Assembly: GCF_030122805.1 (NCBI RefSeq)
Contig: NZ_CP126080.1
Span: 4,717,501 to 4,781,500, forward strand
Source of the DNA: Mesobacillus sp. AQ2
GTDB lineage: Bacteria > Bacillota > Bacilli > Bacillales > Cytobacillaceae
Direction: 5' to 3'
DNA length: 64,000 bases
Shown here: positions 37,160 through 46,420 of the stretch, piece by piece
Layout of the letters: every line of letters starts with the position of its first letter
Numbering within the stretch: the stretch's first letter is position 1
Notes under the pieces: generated by a model
What the model saw: only the letters and a program-made list of their open reading frames with translations
The model's database searches: none
What the model was told of the DNA's origin: nothing
Made by a program: the position numbers and the translations under genes

Positions 37160-37325
37160 CTAATTCCTCCTTTTCAGAATTTTTCATCTACTTATTACTA
37201 TACAGAAGTTCAATGAGGAATTCATTACACAAGGAAAAGTTGGACAAGCTAATCTAGTGCAATGCTGTATAAATCTATCTTTTTTTTGAAATAATTATTA
37301 AGAACTAAAAACCGGTGTTTATCAC

Positions 37326-37379
37326 TTGACACTTAATAAGTTTTATATAATAATCGTTACTGTATTAGAATTATTCTAG
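37326..37379 (+). promoter_or_regulatory. ahpC promoter region with PerR-like box
   Basis: TTGACA (37326-37331) and TATAATAAT form a sigma-A-like promoter with a short spacer. TTAGAATTATTCTAG (37365-37379) matches 12 of 15 positions of the PerR box TTATAATTATTATAA. Peroxide induction through PerR is therefore likely. Confidence 0.65.
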
Positions 37380-37457
37380 TTTACCGAATAGTTAACTGAA
37401 TTCATTCAGGAAAACTATTTCAAAAATAATTCAACCATTTTAAGGAGGAAATTAATC

Positions 37458-38021
37458 ATGGCATTAATCGGTACTCAAGTTTTACCATTCACAGCAAACG
37501 CATTCCACAACGGAGAATTCATCACTGTTTCTGAAGAAAACTTCAAAGGCAAGTGGAGCGTAGTTGTATTCTACCCAGCAGACTTCACTTTCGTATGCCC
37601 TACAGAGCTTGAAGACATGCAAAACGAATATGCTACATTAAAAGAAATGGGAGCAGAAGTATATTCTGTATCAACTGATACACACTTCACTCACAAAGCA
37701 TGGCACGACCACTCTGAAGCAATCAGCAAAATCGAGTACATCATGATTGGCGATCCATCTCAAAGACTTACTCGCAACTTCGATGTATTGAATGAAGAAG
37801 ATGGTCTTGCAGAGCGCGGAACTTTCATCATCGATCCAGACGGCGTTATCCAGACTGTTGAAATCAACGCAGGCGGAATCGGCCGTGACGCTAGCCAGGT
37901 AGTAAACAAGCTGAAAGCAGCTCAATATGTACGCAACAACCCAGGCGAAGTTTGCCCTGCTAAATGGAAAGAAGGCGGCGAAACTCTTAAGCCAAGCCTT
38001 GATCTTGTAGGAAAGATTTAA
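37458..38021 (+). CDS. ahpC: Alkyl hydroperoxide reductase AhpC (2-Cys peroxiredoxin)
   Basis: A 187-residue typical 2-Cys peroxiredoxin. Peroxidatic Cys47 lies in DFTFVCPTE and the resolving Cys in [11 protein letters not shown] near residue 166. It reduces hydrogen peroxide and organic peroxides in the cytoplasm and is re-reduced by AhpF. AAGGAGG precedes the ATG. The strongly biased codon use suggests high expression. ahpF follows after 13 bp. Confidence 0.97.
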   Translation: MALIGTQVLPFTANAFHNGEFITVSEENFKGKWSVVVFYPADFTFVCPTELEDMQNEYATLKEMGAEVYSVSTDTHFTHKAWHDHSEAISKIEYIMIGDPSQRLTRNFDVLNEEDGLAERGTFIIDPDGVIQTVEINAGGIGRDASQVVNKLKAAQYVRNNPGEVCPAKWKEGGETLKPSLDLVGKI

Positions 38022-38034
38022 GGGGAACACTCCC

Positions 38035-39564
38035 ATGTTATTAGATGCAGAAATTAAGGCACAATTAGCCCAATATCTTCAAATGATGGAGGGCGATGTG
38101 CTGCTTAAAGTTAGCGCAGGATCGGATGATGTATCACGAGACATGCTGGCTTTAGTCGATGAATTGGCAACAATGTCATCCCATATTAAAGTGGAGCATG
38201 CCGAATTAAATAGAACACCTAGCTTTAGTGTCAACCGTGTCGGTGAAGACACTGGAGTGACTTTTGCGGGCATTCCTTTAGGACATGAATTCACTTCATT
38301 AGTCCTTGCCCTGCTCCAGGTCAGCGGCAGAGCGCCAAAAGTTGATCAGAAAGTCATTGACCAAATTAAAGCGATCAAGGACGAATATCGTTTTGAGACA
38401 TATGTCAGCCTTAGCTGCCACAATTGCCCTGATGTAGTACAAGCCTTGAACGTGATGAGCACTTTGAATCCTGGCATTTCACATACCATGATTGATGGTG
38501 CAGCGTACAAGGAAGAAGTTGAAAGCAAGGATATCATGGCCGTACCAACGGTATTCCTGAATGGCGAGCCATTCGGAAGCGGACGTATGTCCCTTGAGGA
38601 GATTCTTGCAAAATTGGGTTCTGGTCCAGATGCTTCCGAATTGGCGGACAAAGATCCTTATGATGTCCTTGTTGTTGGCGGCGGACCAGCTGGTTCAAGT
38701 GCAGCCATCTATGCAGCGCGAAAAGGCATCCGTACAGGGATCGTTGCTGAGCGCTTCGGTGGCCAGGTAATGGATACTTTAGGCATCGAGAACTTCATCA
38801 GTGTCAAGCACACTGAAGGCCCTAAGCTTGTTGCCAGCCTTGAAGAGCATGTGAAAGAGTATGGCGTCGATATCATGAACCTTCAGCGTGCCACACGCCT
38901 GGAGAAAAAAGACCTTATCGAGCTGGAACTTGAAAATGGTGCAGTCCTGAAGAGTAAAACTGTCATCATTTCGACTGGTGCCCGCTGGCGCAATGTCAAC
39001 GTACCAGGAGAAGCTGAATTCAAGAACAAAGGCGTTGCCTACTGCCCTCACTGTGATGGACCATTGTTCGAAGGAAAAGATGTAGCTGTCATCGGCGGAG
39101 GAAACTCTGGCGTTGAAGCAGCAATCGACCTTGCAGGTATCGTAAAGCATGTAACAGTGATCGAGTTCAATCCTGAACTCAAAGCTGATGCTGTTCTACA
39201 AGATCGCGTGCACAGCCTTCCAAACGTCACAGTAGTGACAAACGCACAAACAAGCGAAATTACCGGAACTGACAAAGTGAACGGTATTACGTACATTGAC
39301 CGTGCATCAGGCGAAGAACACCATGTTGAATTACAAGGGGTATTCGTACAAATCGGTCTCGTACCAAACACAGAATGGCTCGGTGACACGCTTGAACGCA
39401 CTCGCTTCGGTGAGATTGTCGTAGACAAGCAAGGTGCCACAGACCTGCCTGGCGTTTTCGCTGCTGGCGATTGCACGGACAGTGCATACAAACAAATCAT
39501 CATTTCAATGGGATCAGGTGCAACCGCAGCATTAGGTGCGTTTGATTACTTGATTCGTAACTAA
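38035..39564 (+). CDS. ahpF: Alkyl hydroperoxide reductase subunit F
   Basis: A 509-residue flavoprotein disulfide reductase. The N-terminal tandem thioredoxin-fold domain has SCHNCPDV, the FAD fold has [19 protein letters not shown], the redox-active pair is CPHCDG, and the C-terminal FAD motif is [10 protein letters not shown]. It moves electrons from NADH to AhpC. Standard operon order with ahpC. Confidence 0.97.
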   Translation: MLLDAEIKAQLAQYLQMMEGDVLLKVSAGSDDVSRDMLALVDELATMSSHIKVEHAELNRTPSFSVNRVGEDTGVTFAGIPLGHEFTSLVLALLQVSGRAPKVDQKVIDQIKAIKDEYRFETYVSLSCHNCPDVVQALNVMSTLNPGISHTMIDGAAYKEEVESKDIMAVPTVFLNGEPFGSGRMSLEEILAKLGSGPDASELADKDPYDVLVVGGGPAGSSAAIYAARKGIRTGIVAERFGGQVMDTLGIENFISVKHTEGPKLVASLEEHVKEYGVDIMNLQRATRLEKKDLIELELENGAVLKSKTVIISTGARWRNVNVPGEAEFKNKGVAYCPHCDGPLFEGKDVAVIGGGNSGVEAAIDLAGIVKHVTVIEFNPELKADAVLQDRVHSLPNVTVVTNAQTSEITGTDKVNGITYIDRASGEEHHVELQGVFVQIGLVPNTEWLGDTLERTRFGEIVVDKQGATDLPGVFAAGDCTDSAYKQIIISMGSGATAALGAFDYLIRN

Positions 39565-39571
39565 TAGGAAG

Positions 39572-39612
39572 CCGCTTTACTGCCTGGATTGATGGCAGTG
39601 GAGCGGTTTTTT
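39572..39612 (+). terminator. Terminator of ahpCF
   Basis: GCCGCTTTACTGCC pairs imperfectly with GGCAGTGGAGCGG, followed by seven T. Confidence 0.85.
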
Positions 39613-39628
39613 TGTGGGCTGACAGGTT

Positions 39629-40095
39629 TTCTTGACAGCTTTACGCTCGCCACCCGCAAACCTGTCAAGATAACGACGGATTCTTGACAACTTTACGCTC
39701 GCCACCCGCAAACCTGTCTAAATAACGAGGGTTTCTTGACAGCTTTACGCTCTCCATCTCCGAACCTGTCAAAATAACGAGGGTTTCTTGACAACTTTAC
39801 GATCTTCACCCGCAAACCTGTCAAAATAACGAGGGTTTCTTGACAACTTTACGATCTTCACCCGCAAACCTGTCAAAATAACGACCGTTTCTTGACAGCT
39901 TTACTCTCTTCACCCGCAAACCTGTCAAGATTACGACGGATTCTTGACAGCTTTACTCTCTTCACCCGCAAACCTGTCAAGATAACGACGGATTCTTGAC
40001 AGCTTTCCGCTCATCAACTGCAAACCTGTCAAAATAACGACGCTTTCTTGACAACTTTCCGCCCATCACCCACAAACCTGTCAAAATAACGAACG
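39629..40095. repeat. 52-bp tandem repeat array D (9 units)
   Basis: Units begin at 39629, 39681, 39733, 39785, 39837, 39889, 39941, 39993 and 40045, exactly 52 bp apart. The unit contains TTTCTTGACAGC, a pyrimidine-rich loop (TTTACGCTCGCCACCCGC) and AAACCTGTCAAGATAACGA. CTTGACAG and CTGTCAAG form an 8-bp dyad. The array fills the space between convergent ahpF and mqo. Its unit is recognisably related to array C at 15 kb. Confidence 0.95.
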
Positions 40096-40147
40096 CATAT
40101 CCCAATTATCCCCCCTCCCAGGCAAATGCCTGATTAATCTCTAACCA

Positions 40148-40188
40148 ACAAAAAAACCTCCAATCCCACCCTGGATTGAAGGTTTTGA
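40148..40188. terminator. Bidirectional terminator at mqo 3' end
   Basis: AAAACCTCCAATCC and GGATTGAAGGTTTT form the stem, with A- and T-tracts flanking it. Confidence 0.8.
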
Positions 40189-40210
40189 TTTATTATCCAT
40201 TTAAAATAAA

Positions 40211-41710
40211 TCAGCTGTAAACTCGCTCTTTATCGCTCAATCCCAGCGTTTGTGCTGTGGATTCATGGATTTCATGGAATAGTTCGGGATTGGCCGCTAA
40301 AGATACTCCATACGAAGGGACCATTTCCTTAATTTTATCTTTCCATTCGAACATTTTTTCTGGGAAGCATTTTTCCAGCACTTCAAGCATGACGTTTACA
40401 GCAGTTGATGCTCCAGGGGATGCTCCCAGTAATGCAGCAACAGAGCCATCCGAAGCACTTACGACCTCTGTGCCGAATTGTAGTGTGCCTTTGCCGGAAT
40501 CTGTGTCTTTGATGACTTGTACACGTTGTCCCGCGACTACGACTCCCCAGTCCTCGTTCTTGGCATTCGGAATGAATTCGCGCAGTTCTTCCATGCGCTT
40601 TTCATGGGAAAGCATCACTTGTTCAATCAGGTATTTCGTCAAAGCCATCTCCTTCATTCCTGCAGCAAGCATAGTCATGACGTTATTCGGTTTTACAGAA
40701 GCAATCAAATCCAAATTAGATCCTGTCTTAAGGAATTTAGGCGAGAAGCCTGCAAAAGGTCCAAACAGCAAGGACTTTTTGTTATCGATGAATCTTGTGT
40801 CCAGGTGCGGCACAGACATCGGTGGTGCTCCCACCTTCGCTTTTCCGTAAACCTTTGCGTGGTGCCGCTGGACAACTTCAGGGTTGTTGCAAACCAAGAA
40901 TAAGCCGCTCACAGGGAATCCGCCAATCTGCTTTGATTCAGGAATGCCTGTTTTTTGCAGCAATGGCAGGCTTCCTCCACCGCCTCCGATGAAGACGAAC
41001 TTGGTTTTATGGAGTTCCTCTTTGCCGCTATCAAGGTTTTTCACCTTGACTTCCCATGTCCCATCGCTGGCACGTTTGATATCTTTCACACTATGCTTAT
41101 AGTTAATCTCGACATTCTGGCTCTCCAAATGCTCAAATAACATCCGCGTCAAGGCGCCAAAGTTAACATCTGTTCCCGAGTCAATTTTGGTTGCTGCAAT
41201 CGGGTCATTAGATGTGCGGCCATCCATGACTAAAGGAATCCACTCCTTGAGCTTCTCTGGGTCCTCTGAGTACTCCATTCCCTCAAACATCGGAATAGCT
41301 GAAAGCGCTTTAAATCGATTTTTCAAGAAGGTAACATTTTTCTCGCCTTCTACCAGACTCATATGTGGCAGCGGCCTGATGAAATCCTGGGGATTGCGAA
41401 TTAAATTGCTCTTTACAAGATAAGACCAAAATTGTCTTGAAAGCTGAAATTGTTCATTTACATTGATGGCCTTAGTTATATCGATCGATCCATCAGGTTT
41501 TTCAGGTGTATAGTTCAACTCACAAAGGGCTGCATGTCCAGTACCCGCGTTATTCCACTCATTGGAGCTCTCTTCACCTGCTGAAGGAAGTTTTTCGAAA
41601 ACTTTGATTTCCCACTCTGGTGCTAACTCTTTCAGTAATGACCCCAACGTCGCACTCATGACTCCGGCACCAATTAAGATAACGTCTGTAGCTTTCTGTA
41701 CGTTGCTCAT
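40211..41710 (-). CDS. mqo: Malate:quinone oxidoreductase
   Basis: A 499-residue FAD-dependent enzyme that oxidises malate to oxaloacetate and passes electrons to quinone at the membrane. The FAD fold is [18 protein letters not shown], with the Mqo signature [20 protein letters not shown] and C-terminal [19 protein letters not shown]. The start is placed at the ATG at 41710, preceded by AAGGAAGG; the frame to 41761 adds an unconserved leader. It bypasses or assists NAD-malate dehydrogenase in the TCA cycle. Confidence 0.93.
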   Translation of the reverse strand: MSNVQKATDVILIGAGVMSATLGSLLKELAPEWEIKVFEKLPSAGEESSNEWNNAGTGHAALCELNYTPEKPDGSIDITKAINVNEQFQLSRQFWSYLVKSNLIRNPQDFIRPLPHMSLVEGEKNVTFLKNRFKALSAIPMFEGMEYSEDPEKLKEWIPLVMDGRTSNDPIAATKIDSGTDVNFGALTRMLFEHLESQNVEINYKHSVKDIKRASDGTWEVKVKNLDSGKEELHKTKFVFIGGGGGSLPLLQKTGIPESKQIGGFPVSGLFLVCNNPEVVQRHHAKVYGKAKVGAPPMSVPHLDTRFIDNKKSLLFGPFAGFSPKFLKTGSNLDLIASVKPNNVMTMLAAGMKEMALTKYLIEQVMLSHEKRMEELREFIPNAKNEDWGVVVAGQRVQVIKDTDSGKGTLQFGTEVVSASDGSVAALLGASPGASTAVNVMLEVLEKCFPEKMFEWKDKIKEMVPSYGVSLAANPELFHEIHESTAQTLGLSDKERVYS

Positions 41711-41761
41711 TTTATCCTTCCTTGTCCCATATATTTGAGTAGGCGCGTCGGATTGGGACAC

Positions 41762-42130
41762 ACCTTCTGCCTTTGTTAAAACCGTAACATAATCTATTAT
41801 AATGATTTGAGGATTAAAATTTCTACTATTTACTGATAATTATAAACTATTTTGCCACTGTAAAAAAGTGTGAAGTCTTCCCAACGGTTTTATTGGCAGC
41901 TAAAGCCCGATAAATCCCCGATTACACAAAGGGAATTTTAAGAGCCTATATTGAAATAACAGAACTATAGTTAGAGCTCCAAAAAGCATAAGGGTATAGA
42001 TTACAGCGATTACTTGGTCAGGAAAAACATTTTGGTTTTATACAAAGAAAAGGCCGAACTTATATAAAATAGTTCAGCTAGTTTAATTTATCCTGTTTGA
42101 AAACAGAAATCATAAAATTGAATTGGTTTA
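41762..42130. other. Gene-less stretch
   Basis: An AT-rich region of about 370 bp upstream of mqo. I find no ORF with a ribosome site, no hairpin terminator and no repeat family member. It presumably holds the mqo promoter, which I could not place. Confidence 0.5.
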
Positions 42131-42277
42131 TTAAAACGGGTTTATGTATTCCATTATCTGCTCCCACTGCCCTTCCGTGAATTTCCCAGGAGATTGTCCG
42201 ATTATATTAAAAGGACGGATTCGTAAGAGAACCGGCCTTTCTGCTATAGGTTGTAGTAAGATTAACTCCTCGTTCCT
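42131..42277 (-). other. Open frame without start codon; possible gene fragment
   Basis: After the stop of the overlapping frame near 42278, the minus strand is open to a TAA at 42131 and reads RPVLLRIRPFNIIGQSPGK and FTEGQWEQIMEYINPF, which looks like real protein. GAGGAG is present at its upstream edge but no ATG, GTG or TTG follows in frame. It may be the tail of a lost gene or need a non-standard start. Confidence 0.25.
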
Positions 42278-42978
42278 TTATCCCTGAATTTCAACATTAA
42301 CTTAGTAAACCAATAAGCGGTGTACACAATCCCAATATCAATCAGAAAAATATAAAATTGATGCATGCCTCTCTCGATTTTCACCAAACCCATATACTTT
42401 TCGAAAGAAGCAAAGACAAAGGCAAAAACAGCGCTTAGCAACGCGGAATAAACATAAAAATTCTTATTATGATTCGTACAATATTGATATACAAGCAAAA
42501 AGCCCACTGGCAATGCAGAGGCTGTCATACTAAGGGCTGGAGGGAACCAGGGCGAGAGAAAATATGTATGTATAAAGTAACTGTAATTTGCAAGGACCTG
42601 TTCGACATAGGTCCACATGATATGAACCGTATAACCAAAGAAAAAAATCTCAAATAATCTTTTTCGATCGATTAAAAAATACAATAAAATCAATGGCAGC
42701 AGCAAAAAAGCCAAAACCATCCAGAACTGCCAGTTCCCCATATCGGAGTATTGATGCCAATATGAGGAGATTAACTTTGTCATCTCATCATTTTTTTCAG
42801 TTATTTGATTCCAATAATCCTGGTAACTCAATGAAATAACCCCCAAACCATACAGGCAATAGTCCTCTTTTAGTAAGTTTCCGCTAAAGATGGAGGTTAT
42901 ATACCAAGCGCTGACATAATTCGACGTAATCATAACGGACCCGGCAGGTATGATGATTATAAAAGCAATTGTCTCCAT
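42262..42978 (-). CDS. Multi-pass membrane protein of unknown function
   Basis: A 238-residue integral membrane protein with about six helices (N-terminal at 3-20, then near 82-100, 108-130, 145-165, 172-192 and 205-225). It has many Tyr/Phe residues, an aromatic loop WYITSIFSGN and a basic tail. I recognise no family. GAAGGAGTAGG precedes the ATG. It is not clearly in an operon with the upstream hydroxylase gene, since a terminator lies between. Confidence 0.6.
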   Translation of the reverse strand: METIAFIIIIPAGSVMITSNYVSAWYITSIFSGNLLKEDYCLYGLGVISLSYQDYWNQITEKNDEMTKLISSYWHQYSDMGNWQFWMVLAFLLLPLILLYFLIDRKRLFEIFFFGYTVHIMWTYVEQVLANYSYFIHTYFLSPWFPPALSMTASALPVGFLLVYQYCTNHNKNFYVYSALLSAVFAFVFASFEKYMGLVKIERGMHQFYIFLIDIGIVYTAYWFTKLMLKFRDKGTRS

Positions 42979-43017
42979 ATAGCCTACTCCTTCTTCGCCT
43001 TAAAAATGGCAAAAAAA

Positions 43018-43050
43018 ATTAAAGATACTGTTTTGACACAGTATCTCTTC
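43018..43050 (-). terminator. Terminator of the 2OG oxygenase gene
   Basis: AGATACTGT and ACAGTATCT form a stem, followed on the minus strand by a run of T. Confidence 0.8.
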
Positions 43051-43062
43051 TATAGTTTATAT

Positions 43063-43668
43063 TCAATACTGTGGTTTTTCTCGAAACCATAGGGTCGCAA
43101 TCCATTTCTCTCCAGCTATTAAAGGACGGGATCCATGCTTTGAGAGTAAATGGACTTGATTTGTTTCTTTACTAAAATTTTCAAAAACCAATAAGTTTCC
43201 CTGGATTGGGGTAATATCGAGAGAAAGAGCAGGAAAGAACGTTTCTCCTCCAGCATCCACACTATTTAAGTAAAGAAGTGCTGTATAGGTTCGTTGCCCA
43301 CCTTTAAGTAAGTACTCTCTCCCAAGTTTGCCAGAGGATTTAAAAGTATCCAAATGCGTATTGAACTTACCACCAGGTTGATATCTGACAATTTGCAGCT
43401 TCTCCGCATAATTAAGTGGCTGCCCTACAATGGAAGCAATCCGCTCAGATATGTGCAGAACATTTTCGTTGATATTGTGATGTAACCAGGCATGTTCTGA
43501 CTTCCGTGCACTTGAAAATGACTTTTTCGAGTCTCCGACAACAGCTGACGGTTTTAGTTTTCCTTTGGCTAAGTCTATCAGTTCTTTACAATCTTCCTCG
43601 TTTACCACATTTTCATAATAAGCTATAAAGGGGCTTTTATCATGGTACATAATAGTCGGCTCCTTCAT
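43063..43668 (-). CDS. 2-oxoglutarate/Fe(II) oxygenase (prolyl 4-hydroxylase-like)
   Basis: A 201-residue double-stranded-beta-helix oxygenase. FNTHLDTF supplies the HxD iron ligands, and QVHLLSKHGSRPLIAGEKW gives the distal His and the Lys that binds 2-oxoglutarate. RTYTALLYLNS and GGETFFP are typical of P4H-like proteins, as in Bacillus anthracis P4H. It probably hydroxylates prolyl residues of a collagen-like or other protein; no such gene is nearby. The ATG at 43668 is chosen because GGAGGTG sits just upstream; the ATG at 43683 overlaps it. Confidence 0.85.
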   Translation of the reverse strand: MKEPTIMYHDKSPFIAYYENVVNEEDCKELIDLAKGKLKPSAVVGDSKKSFSSARKSEHAWLHHNINENVLHISERIASIVGQPLNYAEKLQIVRYQPGGKFNTHLDTFKSSGKLGREYLLKGGQRTYTALLYLNSVDAGGETFFPALSLDITPIQGNLLVFENFSKETNQVHLLSKHGSRPLIAGEKWIATLWFREKPQY

Positions 43669-43760
43669 TAAATTCACCTCCATTGTAATTAATCTATTCT
43701 TTAAATTATGTAGTGGAAGTGTTTAATGTGAATAACTTAATGAACCATCCCTATAACTCA

Positions 43761-43795
43761 ATAAAAAGAGAGCAGTACAATTACTACTCTCTTGT
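43761..43795 (-). terminator. Terminator of MBL-fold gene
   Basis: AGAGAGTAGTA and TACTGCTCTCT form a stem on the minus strand, then TTTTTATT. Confidence 0.75.
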
Positions 43796-43838
43796 CCAGT
43801 AACGATATTCATACCCACATTGCTGACCGAATCAATAT

Positions 43839-44687
43839 CTAATATCCATTTACAAAGTCGGTGATTGTTTCTATTTCATCTTCTGTAAGTTCCCTTTTCA
43901 CATGCTTTTTGTATTCTTCAATGATTTTTTGCTGATCACCAAGGCAATTATCTGTATATTGGGCAATGGTTCTTAGCTTAGCTGCTTCCTTATTAAATTC
44001 ATCTTTCGAAATCGCCCTTTGATGTGAAAGTATATATGTTTCTGCATCAAAAGCTTCTAATTCATTCAACAGCCGCAGCGTTTCATTGATTGTGTAGTTT
44101 TGTTTTTCGGAAAAAATATCTGGATAAATACAATCACCAAGAAAGAGAATTTTTTCTTCTTTAACATACACGATCACAGAATCTGAAGCGTGATCTCCTC
44201 CAACGTGCTGCACGACGCAAGTTACACCGCCAAGGTCGATTTCAACGCGTTTTTCAAACGTTAAATCCGGCAAGACAATGGTGATATCCCTGTGATCTGG
44301 GAATTCCTCCTTGATTGCTTTCGCACAAAATTCAATTTCCGATCCTTCCCTAACTCGTGCATCTAATGCTTCATCTGACCATGAAAGCGGGATTAGCTTC
44401 TCCATTTCTTGTTTCGTTTCTTTGGAAGCAATAGAAACTATTTTAGGGAATGCTGAAAGCCCAAAAATATGATCCCAATGCCAGTGAGTAAGAACGACCA
44501 TATCAGGATCAGGGATTCCCCTTTTTAAAAGTTCTTCCAGAAAATAATTTGCATGGTCCTCCGAGTTGCCTGCATCAATCATTAAGGTCTTTTTCTTGCC
44601 CACAACCATCCCTAAAATTGGCCGGTCGGTCAGCGAAACTGGAGTGATATACCAAAAACTATTGCCTATCTTGTTTATTGAATGCAT
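43839..44687 (-). CDS. Metallo-beta-lactamase-fold hydrolase
   Basis: A 282-residue MBL-fold protein. The metal motif THWHWDHIFG starts near residue 67 (H68, H70, D72, H73), with later ligands in HVGGDHASDS, FLGDCIY and ILSHQ. An extra C-terminal helical stretch (about 225-282) includes ELTEDEIETITDFVNGY. The substrate is unknown; similar proteins include hydrolases of esters, thioesters and lactones. TAGGAAT precedes the ATG. Single gene. Confidence 0.8.
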   Translation of the reverse strand: MHSINKIGNSFWYITPVSLTDRPILGMVVGKKKTLMIDAGNSEDHANYFLEELLKRGIPDPDMVVLTHWHWDHIFGLSAFPKIVSIASKETKQEMEKLIPLSWSDEALDARVREGSEIEFCAKAIKEEFPDHRDITIVLPDLTFEKRVEIDLGGVTCVVQHVGGDHASDSVIVYVKEEKILFLGDCIYPDIFSEKQNYTINETLRLLNELEAFDAETYILSHQRAISKDEFNKEAAKLRTIAQYTDNCLGDQQKIIEEYKKHVKRELTEDEIETITDFVNGY

Positions 44688-44912
44688 ATAGGATTCCTAC
44701 CTTCTTTATTTTATATTTAGTGAATTTTCCCTAGCCCATTTGTGACATTCAGCAACTACACTTTTTTTTAAAATAAAACTCCAATCCTTTATGGTATAGT
44801 TCACTGCAATCTACTACATGAGGTTATATAATTTAAAACTCATCCCATTTTCTATAATACATAAATGTTAAGCAAATACTAAATGCAACTTGTTTTTCAT
44901 GGAGTGATTTGA

Positions 44913-45536
44913 ATGTCACATAAAATGAATAGTTCTTCGATTCATTTTTTCTTGTTATTGGTTGTTTTACTTGTACTTATTTGGTCCCTGATTAAACCGG
45001 AAGAAGGATATATGGTTTTGTTGGTGGAGGTTTTACCTTCAATATTGGCAATACTGTTTTTAGTATTAACATATAATCAGTTTCGCCTCACCACTGTTTC
45101 CTATGTCATCATTACCTTTCTTGTCATTTTGACGTTTGTAGGGGGGCATTATTCTTATTCAAAAGTTCCACTCTTTACATGGATCAAAGATTATTTTGAT
45201 TTACAGAGAAACCACTACGATCGGTTTGGTCATTTTCTTAAGGGGTCTATTGTGATAGTGATAATAGAGATATTATTAAGGAAAACGGCTTTATCGAAAA
45301 GTAAAACCACAAATTTTATTGCTTTATGTATAACCCTAGCAATCGGGGCTTTCTACGAAATCATTGAGTGGGCAAGTGCAAAAATAGGGAAAGAAGGGAA
45401 AGTCACAAAAGATTTTTTAGGGATGCAGGGAGACATATGGGATGCCCAGTGGGATATGGCACTTTTACTTGTAGGTTCCATTCTTTCGCTATTTATTATA
45501 AAAATCCTTTATAAAGAATTAGAAAGATCCAGATAA
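44913..45536 (+). CDS. DUF2238 membrane protein (YjdF-like)
   Basis: A 207-residue protein with about six helices. It has the DUF2238 marks HYDRFGHFLKG, GAFYEIIEWASA and GDIWDAQWDMALLL, whose acidic and His residues face the membrane core. The family has no agreed function. GGAGTGATTTGA precedes the ATG. It is the last plus-strand gene before the rlmH cassettes and probably belonged next to rlmH before they arrived. Confidence 0.8.
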   Translation: MSHKMNSSSIHFFLLLVVLLVLIWSLIKPEEGYMVLLVEVLPSILAILFLVLTYNQFRLTTVSYVIITFLVILTFVGGHYSYSKVPLFTWIKDYFDLQRNHYDRFGHFLKGSIVIVIIEILLRKTALSKSKTTNFIALCITLAIGAFYEIIEWASAKIGKEGKVTKDFLGMQGDIWDAQWDMALLLVGSILSLFIIKILYKELERSR

Positions 45537-45592
45537 TGGGTTGATATCTATTTAAAATAACCCAGGTACAACATTTGAGCAACAAGATAGAT

Positions 45593-45637
45593 GGCCAAAT
45601 AAGCCGAGTTATTATTCATAACTTGGCTTATTTGGCA
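45593..45637 (+). terminator. Long hairpin terminator
   Basis: GCCAAATAAGCCGAGTTA and TAACTTGGCTTATTTGGC form an 18-bp stem with one mismatch. It closes the DUF2238 gene and lies 10 bp from the outermost rlmH-like repeat. Confidence 0.8.
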
Positions 45638-45646
45638 TTGTTATCT

Positions 45647-45676
45647 AAAACCCCAACTACTTATGGTACGTTCACC
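45647..45676. repeat. rlmH 3'-end-like attachment repeat, outer copy (att3)
   Basis: The sequence AAAACC followed by CTTATGGTACGTTCACC matches the rlmH 3' end (49323-49354) at 26 of 31 positions with a single-base gap. It lies outside any gene. It marks the far edge of the AT-rich insert. Confidence 0.65.
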
Positions 45677-45728
45677 GTAACGTATCTAAATGAGGTTTCA
45701 CCGGAAAATAACACTGACGTATAAATTA

Positions 45729-46016
45729 CTAGTAAAGATCAAAATCCACTGCCTTTTCGCTCTTAATAAAGTTGACTTCTAACTCCTCTTCTAGAGATAA
45801 CAATAACAAATCCACCTGAATAGGGGAAATACCGTTAAGATAATTTACAATTTCATTTTTTAAATTTAATACACTTTTTATACTTATCAAATGCTGGTTA
45901 TATACCATTAATAAATCAATATCTCGAGGATTCTCTTTATGTAAAATAGAACCAAATAAATAAAAATTAATTTCATATTCTTTGATACAAGCAATTAGCT
46001 GTTTATTTTCATTCAT
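45729..46016 (-). CDS. Minimal nucleotidyltransferase-fold protein
   Basis: A 95-residue protein with the pol-beta nucleotidyltransferase core YLFGSILHKENPRDIDLLMVY, that is GS-x9-DxD. A third acidic residue may be the Asp in IQVDLLLLS. Such small NTases act as antitoxins that AMPylate a toxin (MNT/HEPN) or as parts of defence modules. The ATG at 46016 is chosen because it overlaps the stop of the upstream gene in ATGAATGA. The frame extends to 46082 but only through the neighbour's coding sequence. Third gene of a three-gene unit. Confidence 0.7.
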   Translation of the reverse strand: MNENKQLIACIKEYEINFYLFGSILHKENPRDIDLLMVYNQHLISIKSVLNLKNEIVNYLNGISPIQVDLLLLSLEEELEVNFIKSEKAVDFDLY

Positions 46017-46407
46017 CCTTTGCTGAAGGCAGGTAATTAATATAGGATTCCCCATTGTAGAATACAGCCCCCATAAGTTCATTAAATGTAAAGATAGCTA
46101 CACCGTAATCTTTTGCTAACTCCTTTGCTTTAGAAGCATACTGATTCCACAAACTTATTACTAAAATTGTATTAATTTTAGGGTTATTTTCTATTATTTC
46201 TAATGCCGCGCCTTCTCCCAATACATAGGCATCAATTAAGTAGATATTGAGATTACTAAAAGTACCCGTTCTTTCAACCTCTAAAATATGGTAATCTAAT
46301 CTTGTTACTTTTGTTACAGTAGGTTTTGACTCCAGTCGCTTAACTAAAAAATCTACGCCGTTTGCTAACGGTTTCTTTAATCCCTCACCATAGTACAGTT
46401 CTCCCAT
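46009..46407 (-). CDS. Unknown protein, possibly restriction-endonuclease-like fold
   Basis: A 132-residue protein with alternating strands and helices: ILEVERTGTFSNLNIYLIDAY, 21 residues given by ends (ILEVER to LIDAY), then INTILVISLWNQYASKAKELA and YGVAIFTFNELMGAV. The strand followed by KAKELAKDYGVAIFTF resembles Mrr-like nuclease folds, but no convincing catalytic D-x-ExK is seen. It overlaps the downstream NTase gene by 8 bp, so the two are coupled and probably form a pair. GGAGATG precedes the ATG. Confidence 0.5.
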   Translation of the reverse strand: MGELYYGEGLKKPLANGVDFLVKRLESKPTVTKVTRLDYHILEVERTGTFSNLNIYLIDAYVLGEGAALEIIENNPKINTILVISLWNQYASKAKELAKDYGVAIFTFNELMGAVFYNGESYINYLPSAKDE

Positions 46408-46420
46408 TTCTATACATCTC

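Noticed and set aside
45593..45637. Inverted repeat of a cassette end
   Set aside because: The 18-bp stem is better explained as the terminator of the DUF2238 gene and has no counterpart at the other repeat copies.
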